Assembly (NCBI GenBank): GCA_036287865.1
Contig: CP126743.1
Location: 1,488,001-1,552,000, forward strand
Length of the DNA: 64,000 bases
Reading direction: 5' to 3'
DNA from: Fluviibacter phosphoraccumulans_A
GTDB lineage: Bacteria; Pseudomonadota; Gammaproteobacteria; Burkholderiales; Rhodocyclaceae
The position numbers were made by a program, and so were the translations under genes. The notes under the pieces are model-generated. The model made no database searches. It saw nothing but the letters and a program-made list of their open reading frames with translations, and was not told the origin of the DNA. Numbering within the stretch: position 1 is the first letter of the stretch; each line of letters begins with the position of its first letter. Below are positions 9,438-17,397 of this stretch, piece by piece.

Positions 9438-10346
9438 ATGCAGAACATGCCGAACCACGCACCCTTACCATTGCCTATTCAAGCCGACCTGGTGGTCTGC
9501 GCACGCTAGATTATTCCGGTTGAATCTGGGCGCCGATGATTACCTAAACCGGGGCCTGGCCACGCGCGATGCGCTGCGCAACCACCCTTCGCCTCAGTTT
9601 TATGCTGGCTCCCCATACCCCCTATACGGTTTCTGACGCGACTTTTGAAAAAGTAGCGACGCTCTCTGCGCAAACGGGGCTAGGTATTCATATTCATGTG
9701 CACGAAACCCAGCACGAGGTCGACGACAGCCTGCGTCAATATGGCATACGCCCGCTGGAACGCCTGGGTATTCTAGGGCCGCAAACTCTGGCCGTGCATG
9801 CCGTTGCCCTTAATGACAGCGACATCGCACACATCGCACTAATGGCACGTAACAATATGCACGTTGCCCACTGCCCGGCCGCTAACCTGAAGCTCGGCTC
9901 GGGCGTTGCCCGCACCACTGCCTTGCAAAAAGCCGGCATTAATATAGGCATCGGTACCGATGGTGCTGCTGGCAACAACCGTCTGGATCTACCCGGCTGG
10001 CCGGCTTGCTGGCCAAAGGCACCGAACAAGACCCCAGTCTGTTTCCGGCGCACTCTCTTATATATATGGCAACATTGGGGGTGCCCGCGCCCTGGGACTA
10101 CAGGACAAGATCGGTTCACTCACCATTGGCAAACGCGCCGACTTATGCGCCATTGCCCTGGACAATATGACCACGTTGCCCGTATTCGACCCAGCATCGC
10201 ATATAATCCATGCAGCAGGTAGGGAAGATGTTACCCATGTCTGGATCAACAGCGAATGTGTTGTAAAAAAGAAACACCTTCAGAAAATTTCTCACGGAGA
10301 GATATACGCCAAGGCCAAAACGTGGGAGAATCGTCCCAGAGGTTAG
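9438..10346 (+). pseudogene. TRZ/ATZ-family (MtaD-like) amidohydrolase, degraded
   Basis: Remnant of a deaminase of the 5'-methylthioadenosine/S-adenosylhomocysteine type (TRZ/ATZ family, normally about 440 residues). The start MPNHAPLPLPIQADLVVCAR (ATG 9447, or 9438) is normal for the family but runs into TAG at 9507, where ARW is expected (Trp to stop). The text then jumps from IIPVE to ADDYLNRGLATRDAL, so well over 100 residues, including the first metal-binding HxH, are missing. A frameshift at about 9598 leads into APHTPYTVSDATFEKV and HVHETQHEVDDS. Another near 9985 leads into GLLAKGTEQDPSLF and IGSLTIGKRADLCAI. At least four independent lesions make this a true pseudogene. Confidence 0.9.
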
Positions 10347-10409
10347 GTGTGCTCACAAGGAGTGCCCGTTCCTGCTGTTAATTATCTACAACACGAATGA
10401 GGAATGACC

Positions 10410-11042
10410 ATGCGTATTTCTGCTAAGCAAGCCGTCCTGGCTGCAATCGCTGCTGGCCTGGGCGTGGGTGCTACCGTTGCGCACGCTGCTACCCCAGGTA
10501 TCGACCCTAACGGCACTGTTGCCTATCTGGTCGACAAAGATTTCAACGTGGTCAAGAGCGGTGCTGGCCTGTGCTGGCGCGATGGCTACTGGACTCCAGC
10601 AAACGCCAGCGCGGAGTGCGAAGGTGGTGCTGACAAGGCTGCTCCAGCCGGCGCCAAGATCACCCTGGCCGCTGACGCCCTGTTCGCCTTCAACAAGGCT
10701 GACCTGAAGCCTGAAGGCAAGGAGGCTCTGGACAACGTTGTTAACCAGGCTAAGGCTCTTAAAGTTGAAGTTATCGTTGCTGTTGGTTACACCGACCGCA
10801 TCGGTTCTGACGCTTACAACCTGAAGCTGTCGCAGCACCGCGCTAACTCGGTTAAGGCATACCTGGTTTCGAAGGGTATCCCAGCTGACAAGGTTTACAC
10901 CGAAGGTAAGGGCAAGGCTAATCCAGTTACTGGCACGACCTGTAACAAGATCGGCGGCCCACAGAACAGTAGCAACAAGAAGCTGGTTGACTGTCTGCAA
11001 CCAGACCGTCGTGCAGTTCTCGAAATCATCGGCATCAAGTAA
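10410..11042 (+). CDS. ompA: OmpA-family outer-membrane, peptidoglycan-binding protein
   Basis: The 210-residue precursor has a Sec signal peptide (about residues 1-26, ending ATVAHA), a short Cys-containing N-terminal segment (GAGLCWRDGYWTPANA) and a C-terminal OmpA peptidoglycan-binding domain (residues about 85-205). The latter contains ALFAFNKADLKPEG, the binding loop GYTDRIGSDAYNLKLSQHRA and LQPDRRAVLEI. The form lacks a full eight-stranded barrel and resembles the short OmpA/RmpM type of betaproteobacteria. I use the ATG at 10410 because GAGGA lies six bases upstream; an ATG two codons earlier overlaps that site. Codon use is strongly biased (GCT, AAG, GTT), as in highly expressed genes. 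A terminator follows at 11065. Confidence 0.93.
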   Translation: MRISAKQAVLAAIAAGLGVGATVAHAATPGIDPNGTVAYLVDKDFNVVKSGAGLCWRDGYWTPANASAECEGGADKAAPAGAKITLAADALFAFNKADLKPEGKEALDNVVNQAKALKVEVIVAVGYTDRIGSDAYNLKLSQHRANSVKAYLVSKGIPADKVYTEGKGKANPVTGTTCNKIGGPQNSSNKKLVDCLQPDRRAVLEIIGIK

Positions 11043-11064
11043 TCACCGAGTTTCGAAGCACGAG

Positions 11065-11091
11065 AAAAAGCCACCTTCGGGTGGCTTTTTT
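11065..11091 (+). terminator. Rho-independent terminator after ompA
   Basis: Stem AAAAAGCCACC, loop TTCG, stem GGTGGCTTTTT, then T. It is a tight UUCG-type tetraloop hairpin with a U-tract, 23 bp after the ompA stop codon. Confidence 0.93.
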
Positions 11092-11175
11092 AATGCCCGC
11101 AGTTTGGTCATTAAGTGCACAGCCACGCCCCCGGCTTTATAATCTGAGCATTACTCACCAGCAGTCCGAACCAAT

Positions 11176-11895
11176 ATGAACGCCCCGCTACAACAAAGCA
11201 CCAACGCCGACCCGGCCGAAGTACAGAAGTTTTCTGATCTAGCTCACCGCTGGTGGGATCCGAATAGCGAATTCAAGCCACTACACGAGATCAACCCGTT
11301 GCGTACCCGCTGGATTGATCAGACCATCGGCCTCGCCGGCAAAAAGATCATCGATATCGGCTGCGGCGGCGGCTTACTCTCGGAAGCTATGGCAACACAG
11401 GGCGCCGATGTCACTGGCATCGACCTTTCAAACAAAGCCCTTGGCGTTGCCAAGCTCCACCTGCTGGAAAGTGGTGTCAAGATCGACTACCGCCACATTG
11501 CCGCCGAAATGATGGCGGCCGAACATCCCGGTAGCTTTGATGCGGTGACTTGCCTGGAAATGCTGGAGCACGTGCCGGACCCACAACAAACCATTGATGC
11601 CTGCGCCAAACTGGTGAAAGCGGGTGGCGATGTGTTTCTATCAACACTCAACCGTAACCCCAAGGCTTATCTCTTTGCCATTATTGGTGCCGAGTACATC
11701 CTTAACATGCTGCCCAAAGGGACGCATGATTACGCCAAATTCATTAAACCGGCCGAATTAGTCCGCATGACACGTCATTCTGGTTTGGATCTGGTCAGCA
11801 TGATTGGCATGAGCTATAACCCGCTGACCAAGGTATATAGCCTGGGTAACGATACCAGCGTTAATTACATGGTTCACTTGCGTCGCATCACCTGA
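11176..11895 (+). CDS. ubiG: Ubiquinone biosynthesis O-methyltransferase
   Basis: SAM-dependent enzyme that performs the two O-methylations of ubiquinone synthesis. The 239-residue protein has the family start region FSDLAHRWWDPNSEFKPLHEINPLR, SAM motif I IDIGCGGGLLSEAMA, and CLEMLEHVPDP (motif II). Its TGA stop overlaps the gph start codon by one base, so the two genes are cotranslated. ompA-ubiG-gph next to gyrA is a conserved order in Burkholderiales. Confidence 0.96.
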   Translation: MNAPLQQSTNADPAEVQKFSDLAHRWWDPNSEFKPLHEINPLRTRWIDQTIGLAGKKIIDIGCGGGLLSEAMATQGADVTGIDLSNKALGVAKLHLLESGVKIDYRHIAAEMMAAEHPGSFDAVTCLEMLEHVPDPQQTIDACAKLVKAGGDVFLSTLNRNPKAYLFAIIGAEYILNMLPKGTHDYAKFIKPAELVRMTRHSGLDLVSMIGMSYNPLTKVYSLGNDTSVNYMVHLRRIT

Positions 11896-12560
11896 TGCCG
11901 CAAATCAAGGCTGTTCTGTTTGATCTAGACGGCACGGTCGCTGATACCGCGCCTGATCTGGCCTATGCTGCCAACAGTTTGCGTCTGGCCGATGGTGTAC
12001 CACCCTTACCTGTAGAAATACTGCGCCCACTGGCCTCGCAGGGCGCCCGCGGTCTATTGAAAGAAGCCGTGGGTCTCACGCCGGATGATCCGGGGTTTGA
12101 ACATGCCCGTCTGCACTTTCTGTCTTTCTATGAAAACAATCTGTGCGTTCATACCCGGTTGTTTGCGGGCATATCGCAACTGCTAGAGGGTATCGAAGCT
12201 CGAGGCCTGCCCTGGGGCATTGTCACCAATAAGGTGGAGTTCTTTGCCCAACCCTTAATGCAGCAACTCGGGCTCGCCGAGCGCTGCGCCATTACCGTGG
12301 GTGGTGATACCACGCCCAACCACAAACCGGCACCGGACCCACTGCTCCATGCCGCCCAAGCGATTAACGTAGCGCCAGAAGCCTGCCTGTATGTTGGCGA
12401 CGATCTACGGGATGTACAGGCCGCCCATGCCGCCGGCATGACCAGCGTGGCGGTACGCTGGGGTTACCTGGGCGATGGACCGCCCATCGAGCAATGGAAC
12501 GCGCACCACATCGTGAAAACACCCAAAGATCTGCACGACCTGCTTGAAACCCTGTGCTAG
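11895..12560 (+). CDS. gph: Phosphoglycolate phosphatase (HAD family)
   Basis: Haloacid-dehalogenase-type phosphatase that hydrolyses 2-phosphoglycolate, a repair product of oxidised DNA ends. Motif I is LFDLDGTVADTAPDL (nucleophile Asp plus acid/base Asp), motif II is IVTNK, then HKPAPDPLLHA (motif III Lys) and VGDDLRDVQAA (motif IV). The 221 residues match the family. It overlaps ubiG by one base and is followed directly by ssrA. The HAD class is certain; the exact substrate is assigned from family and context. Confidence 0.9.
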   Translation: MPQIKAVLFDLDGTVADTAPDLAYAANSLRLADGVPPLPVEILRPLASQGARGLLKEAVGLTPDDPGFEHARLHFLSFYENNLCVHTRLFAGISQLLEGIEARGLPWGIVTNKVEFFAQPLMQQLGLAERCAITVGGDTTPNHKPAPDPLLHAAQAINVAPEACLYVGDDLRDVQAAHAAGMTSVAVRWGYLGDGPPIEQWNAHHIVKTPKDLHDLLETLC

Positions 12561-12585
12561 ACTCCACACTTATGTGATGTAAGAT
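12558..12585 (+). promoter_or_regulatory. Candidate sigma-70 promoter of ssrA
   Basis: TAGACT (-35, 4 of 6 consensus positions) and TAAGAT (-10, 4 of 6) with a 16-bp spacer. The -10 ends five bases before the mature tmRNA 5' end. It partly overlaps the 3' end of gph. The call is a sequence match only. Confidence 0.4.
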
Positions 12586-12589
12586 TCAC

Positions 12590-12953
12590 GGGGCCGACCT
12601 GGTTTCGACGGGGGTTACAAAGCAAGACAGGGCATGTCGAGGCTCAGCCACCTCGTAAAACCAACTGAAAACAACACAATCGCCAACGACGAGCGCTACG
12701 CTCTAGCTGCTTAATTGCAGCTGGCTCCCGAACTGACTTGCTCATGGGTCAGGTAGCGAAAGCTACATCGGGATCACGAACACGAGATAAGGTTTGGTCA
12801 TGTCACGGGGCCCGACTCGAAAATTTAGTGAATCGTCTGAAGCGAGCCTGTTCGGCCGGCGCGCCAAGACTAAATTCAATTGACCGGACTACACATGTAG
12901 AACTGCTTGTCGCGGACTTTCGGACGCGGGTTCGATTCCCGCCGGCTCCACCA
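12590..12953 (+). ncRNA. ssrA: Transfer-messenger RNA (tmRNA)
   Basis: tmRNA rescues stalled ribosomes and tags the nascent peptide for proteolysis. The 5' end GGGGCCGACCTGGTTTCGAC and the 3' end with T-loop GGGTTCGATTCCC and encoded CCA form the tRNA-like domain. The tag reading frame at 12682-12714 is GCC AAC GAC GAG CGC TAC GCT CTA GCT GCT TAA, giving ANDERYALAA, a betaproteobacterial-type tag that ends in the ClpXP degron ALAA. The length is 364 nt. A terminator follows at once. It is the standard one-piece form. Confidence 0.98.
12682..12714 (+). other. tmRNA proteolysis-tag reading frame
   Basis: Ten sense codons and TAA within ssrA encode ANDERYALAA. The start is the resume codon GCC. 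Related genera commonly show Phe at the sixth position, here Tyr. Confidence 0.93.
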
Positions 12954-12957
12954 AATC

Positions 12958-12994
12958 AAAAGCCTGACCATTTATGGTCAGGCTTTCTCTTTTA
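12958..12994 (+). terminator. Rho-independent terminator after ssrA
   Basis: Stem AAAAGCCTGACCA, loop TTTA, stem TGGTCAGGCTTT followed by CTCTTTT. It starts five bases after the tmRNA CCA. It may also stop transcription from the convergent MBL-fold gene. Confidence 0.92.
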
Positions 12995-13014
12995 TGACGC
13001 GTTAAGTACTGCGA

Positions 13015-13974
13015 CTACTGCCCTCGCTCCATCAGCAGATAGGTGTTATAGGCATTCATCCGATTGGCATACTGAGACATCGGTACCTTGCTGAAGCGGC
13101 TCCAGTCTGTATTTTTATAAACCTCATCGGACGGCACCAGCTCTACCGCCCCTTTACCCATGGTTTGTCGCAGGAACACCAGATAATCCCGCGTCAGCGA
13201 CATATCCTGCTTGGGGTTTGTGGATGCAGTGCCATGACCGGGCACCACCACCTTAGCCGGGAACTTCAGCAGCGTATTGAGTGATTCGATCCATTGGCGG
13301 CTATCCGCCTGGCCCACAAAAGGAATGCGGTTGTGGAACACCAGATCCCCGGCAAACAACACCTTCGATTGCGGCAACCAGACTACCAGGTCATCCGGCG
13401 TATGGGATGGCCCCACAGGAATTAGCTCGAAATCCACGCCACCAACCACCAGCTTCTTTGCGCCCTTGATCGGTTCGTCCGGCGGTAGAAGCCTGGTGCT
13501 CTCATCTACCCATGGGAAAAGCTCCTGTCTAGAGGCGTCCAGACGCAATCGCGCCGTATCCGAATTCAGATATTCACCCGAGGCCTCATGCGCCACAATG
13601 CGGGCACCCGCCTCTTTAAAGACCTGCAAACCATAAACATGGTCCGCATGGTAATGCGTCACAATTACCGTATTCAGGGGCTTGTCGGTGATCTTACGGA
13701 TCTGGGCAATCAACCGACGCGCCAATTCGGGTGAACCAAGCGCATCAATCACCACCACGCCTGCCGGTGTGATGACAAATCCGGCATTCGAAATAAAATT
13801 CTGATTTGCCGATGAACCCAGCTCGGCCAGACCCTGCACATAGTAACTATTAAGGGCGACCTGTTTGACCTGCATCGCCAGGACGCCAGCAGACCCTTCT
13901 TGCGCCACCGCAAATGGTGCTTGGGATAAAGCAAGCCAAAAAGTGGCTATTAAAGCAAGCAGTGTGTTTTTCAT
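13015..13974 (-). CDS. Exported MBL-fold metallo-hydrolase
   Basis: The 319-residue precursor has a signal peptide (about 1-24, ending FAVA) and a metallo-beta-lactamase fold. Metal ligands are visible in VTHYHADHVYG (HxHxDH), PSHTPDDLVVW, LFAGDLVF and VVPGHG. Such periplasmic enzymes are often annotated as quinoprotein-relay or SoxH-like hydrolases; the substrate cannot be told from sequence. The gene is intact and converges with ssrA. It is 30 bp downstream of the DUF1854-YkgJ gene on the same strand, so it may be cotranscribed with the cyanophycin-associated genes. Confidence 0.85.
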   Translation of the reverse strand: MKNTLLALIATFWLALSQAPFAVAQEGSAGVLAMQVKQVALNSYYVQGLAELGSSANQNFISNAGFVITPAGVVVIDALGSPELARRLIAQIRKITDKPLNTVIVTHYHADHVYGLQVFKEAGARIVAHEASGEYLNSDTARLRLDASRQELFPWVDESTRLLPPDEPIKGAKKLVVGGVDFELIPVGPSHTPDDLVVWLPQSKVLFAGDLVFHNRIPFVGQADSRQWIESLNTLLKFPAKVVVPGHGTASTNPKQDMSLTRDYLVFLRQTMGKGAVELVPSDEVYKNTDWSRFSKVPMSQYANRMNAYNTYLLMERGQ

Positions 13975-14004
13975 TGAAACTCCCGGCTAGGATCTTGTAT
14001 GAAT

Positions 14005-14838
14005 TTATACACCCTGCAAGGCTATCAAACCATATGCCGCCCGCGCCCACGTGCACTGATCGGTTGGTTTGCCATCGGCACCGTAGGGTTCCAGCTCACG
14101 ACAGACCGATGGGCGGTTTTCATAAATGCCGCATAAAGCACCAGGAATGTTGCCTTTGAGCTGTTCGCAGCGCGGCGTTTTGCTGCTGGTGCCACGCATA
14201 CAGCGCAGTTGCTCTGTAGTCTCAACAGATATCCAGCCACCGGGCGCATCACTAGCCTCTGCCCAATAGAATGAGACCCGGTACATGGCGCAACAGGCAC
14301 CACAGTTCATGCAGGGCGATTCAGTACTCACAGGGTCAAACCAGAGGAAACGATCCAGCAGCTGTCGGCTATGTTTATCCAGCTGGCTTACGTCTTTGAT
14401 CAAAAACTGAATGCCGTGGTTGTCTGAGATCAACAGGTTATTGCCACCCATACCGTTAATACGGCGGATGTGTTCTTCGCCTTTGAGCACTAGCTGGGTT
14501 TTGCCCTGTGCCGTTTCGATCTGCCAGGTGCTTGGCGTATTGAACGATGACACACTCTCGATGCGGGTGATCACCGGCATGAATTCACGGGTAGCCAGCA
14601 CTTCATCGACCAATACCCGGTCTTCGGCCTTGAGATCATTGATGGAATTAAGCCATACGACTTCGTGGCTTTCCGAATCCACCAGAGAAAAGCCATTGTC
14701 AGGGTCTGAAAACGGAAACGCCCGCACTGGCGTGACACGTTCGATGACTTCACCATCCGACCAGATCAGATCCAGATTACCGAAGGCATCTTTACGCAAG
14801 CTGTAGGTGCGATGAAAGCTCAGTAGATCATTCGTCAT
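14005..14838 (-). CDS. DUF1854 - YkgJ (CxxCxxCC) fusion protein, cyanophycin-associated
   Basis: Residues 1 to about 165 match the DUF1854 family found beside cyanophycin synthetase genes (LVLKGEEHIRRINGMGGNNL, ISDNHGIQFLIKDVSQLDKH, SRQLLDRFLW). Residues about 168-277 are a YkgJ-type putative zinc- or iron-binding domain (PCMNCGACCAMYRVSFYW, then CMRG, CEQL, ALCGIYENRPSVCREL and a final Cys). The two families are normally separate genes. Here they read through without an internal start codon, so this is a fusion, possibly made by a small deletion. It lies 55 bp downstream of the ABC transporter gene. Function is unknown; a role in cyanophycin metabolism is inferred from context only. Confidence 0.82.
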   Translation of the reverse strand: MTNDLLSFHRTYSLRKDAFGNLDLIWSDGEVIERVTPVRAFPFSDPDNGFSLVDSESHEVVWLNSINDLKAEDRVLVDEVLATREFMPVITRIESVSSFNTPSTWQIETAQGKTQLVLKGEEHIRRINGMGGNNLLISDNHGIQFLIKDVSQLDKHSRQLLDRFLWFDPVSTESPCMNCGACCAMYRVSFYWAEASDAPGGWISVETTEQLRCMRGTSSKTPRCEQLKGNIPGALCGIYENRPSVCRELEPYGADGKPTDQCTWARAAYGLIALQGV

Positions 14839-14893
14839 GGTTGCCTCCGAAGGCGCTCATGGCTGAAGCCTTGTCTTCGGCTTCCTGCCGGGC

Positions 14894-17078
14894 CTATGTT
14901 TCCACCATGCGGCGGTAGGCGCCATCTTTGATCATGAGTTCGTCGTGCGACCCTTCTTCAATAATCTGCCCGCGATCCAGCACAATCAGCCGATCTGCCT
15001 TACGCAGCGTCGATAGTCGGTAGGCAATGGCGATGGTGGTACGACCCTGCACCAGGTTATCCATGGCTTTCTGGATTTCCTTCTCGGTGGTGCTATCCAC
15101 CGACGAGGTAGCTTCGTCCAGAATCAGAATCTGCGGATTAATCAACAGTGCGCGGGCAATGGAAATGCGCTGACGCTCACCACCCGATAAAGCCTGACCA
15201 CGCTCACCCACCACCGAATCGTAACCATGCGGCAGACGCAGAATGAATTCATGCGCGTGGGCGGCACGGGCGGCGGCCACAATCTCTTCTCGCGTGGCAT
15301 TCGGTTTGCCGTAAGCGATGTTCTCGGCGATGGTGCCAAAGAACAGGAATGACTCTTGCAACACCAGGCCGATGTGCTGGCGATACTCCGACACCGGGAT
15401 CGAACGGATATCAGTGCCATCGATCTTGATGCTACCCTCAGAGGCATCGTAAAAACGGCAGATGAGGTTGACCAGCGTACTCTTACCCGAGCCGCTGTGG
15501 CCAACGAGGCCAATCATTTCGCCGGGCTGAATATTAAAACTGACATCACGCAGCACGGCGCGATTACCGTAGCGGAAACCCACGCGGTTGATGTCGATGC
15601 GTCCGACCTTCTCGATATGCACCGGATTGATCGGTTCTGGCACGCTCGATACATGATCAAGAATATCGAAGATGCGCTTGGCACCGGTTGCGGCCTTCTG
15701 GGTATGCGAGACGATGCGGCTCATTGAATCGAGACGGGTATAGAAGCGGCCAATATACGCCAGGAAGGCAACCAGCACGCCCACCGTAATATGGTGATGC
15801 ACGACCTGCCAGATGCCGAAAGCCCAGAGAATCAGTAGACCAATCTCGGTGAGCAGTGTCACCGTCGGCGTGAACATACTCCAGACCTTGTTCACGCGGT
15901 CATTAATCGCCAGATTATGGGCATTGGCCGTACGGAAGCAGTTGGATTCGCGTTGTTCCTGGGCAAAGGCCTTCACCACACGGATACCAGGAATGGTATC
16001 GGCCAGCACGCTGGTCACTTCTGCCCACATGCGGTCGATCTTCTCGAAGCCAAAACGCAGCTTGTCGCGCACGATGTGGATAAGCCACATGATCATGGGC
16101 AGCGGTGCCAGAGTGACCAGCGCCAGCCACGGGTCGATCGACACCAGAATGGCTGCCGTCATGAGGATCATGATCACGTCGGTGGCGAAATCCAGGGCAT
16201 AGAGCGAGAGAAACACGCAAATGCGGTCCGACTCGTTCCCAATCCGTGCCATGAGGTCACCGGTGCGCTTGCCGCCAAAGTACTCCAGAGAGAGCTTGAG
16301 CAGATGGTCGTAGGTGGCTGTCCGCAGATCGGCACCAATGCGCTCGCTCACCAACGCCAGAATATAGGTGCGCGCCCAGCCCAAGCCCCAGGCCACCAAC
16401 GCACTGAGCAGCAACCCGCTCAACAGCATGACGGTAAGATCAACGGGAATGTGCTTGCCATTCTGAAACAAAATCAATACCTTATCCATCAGCAGCATGG
16501 TCAGGTATGGCGGCCCCAGCGTGGCCGCAGTACCGAGCAGCGTCAGCACAAAACCGATCACTAACTCTTTCTTATAGGGTCGGGCAAAACGCCAGAGGCG
16601 CAGCAGCGTCCAGGTAGACGGCGATGTCAGGTTTTCGCTATAGCAGGCCGGGCATTCATCCTGATCCGGTGGCAGCGGTAGCCAGCAATTAGGACACAAC
16701 GCCGCTTCTTCCGAGGCCTCTGGTTCGGCAACCGCTTCGCCGGCCTCAACCCGTTGTTTCTCACGAAGGCTATCCAGCTGGCGAACTAGGCGTAACGCCG
16801 ATGGGTTCTGCGCCAGCGTAAAGAGCGCCAGCAGGCCAGACGGCCCTCCGGCGATAGCAGATCCCCAGCGTGGCAATGCCAGCGTGGTCACTCAGCTTTA
16901 ATGTCTGCTCCGCTGAAAGTGGCCATTGCGACCATTCTCCGGTGTGCGATAGCGCGTACAGCCCCTGATCGGTCAGACAGATCAGCCCGCTGGCAAACTG
17001 CAGCTGGGCATCCAGGTCAGTTTCAATCGTGGCCAGAATGGTTTCGCTCTCAGCCAGGTGGGCATGCAGTGCAGGCAT
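14894..17078 (-). pseudogene. Cyanophycin-associated ABC exporter, frameshifted near the N-terminus
   Basis: The protein starts at 17078 (MPALHAHLAESETILATIE), with a roughly 60-residue N-terminal domain up to LSDHAG. The frame then shifts between about 16810 and 16885. The other frame (first possible start GTG 16891) continues with FTLAQNPSALRLVRQL, a zinc-ribbon CPNCWLPLPPDQDECPAC, six transmembrane segments of ABC type I and an ATPase: Walker A GLVGHSGSGKSTL, signature LSGGERQRISIARAL, Walker B ILILDEATSSVD. This is the layout of the transporter usually encoded beside cphA genes in Burkholderiales. The transporter core is intact, so a shorter protein from GTG 16891 is possible; a broken full-length gene is the simpler view. 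Confidence 0.8.
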
Positions 17079-17397
17079 CCAGAACTCTGGCGTGCGGTGA
17101 ACGTTTTGAGCAGTGTGTGAGGCCTGCGCGGAAATTCAATTGGTATGGCCTAATTGTAAGCGCGTTCCGGTGATCCGGAAAATTGAAATTCTGACAGATT
17201 AACGCATGGCTACGGGCTTTGGCTAACACCAGCGAGGCCTTTTATTAATAAAAACTGGTGAACGGTCATCCGTTACGATTCTGGTGCGTTATTGGCCTCA
17301 GATTCTGTTTACAATGGCATAAGAACAAACCATATTTGCAGCTACTTTGCCAGAACCGGGTCTTTCCGGACGGAACTTTGACACTCCTGTAGCCTAG
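17079..17397. promoter_or_regulatory. Divergent intergenic region between the ABC transporter and cphA' genes
   Basis: About 320 bp without a credible gene. It must hold the promoters for both directions. The one clear element is a perfect 14-bp palindrome TTTTATTAATAAAA at 17240-17253. I see no strong -35/-10 pair, and no Shine-Dalgarno sequence directly before the cphA' ATG. Confidence 0.5.

Noticed and set aside
11098..11175. Possible small gene or RNA between the ompA terminator and ubiG
   Set aside because: Only about 80 bp, with no start plus Shine-Dalgarno pair and no stable stem; more likely the ubiG promoter region.
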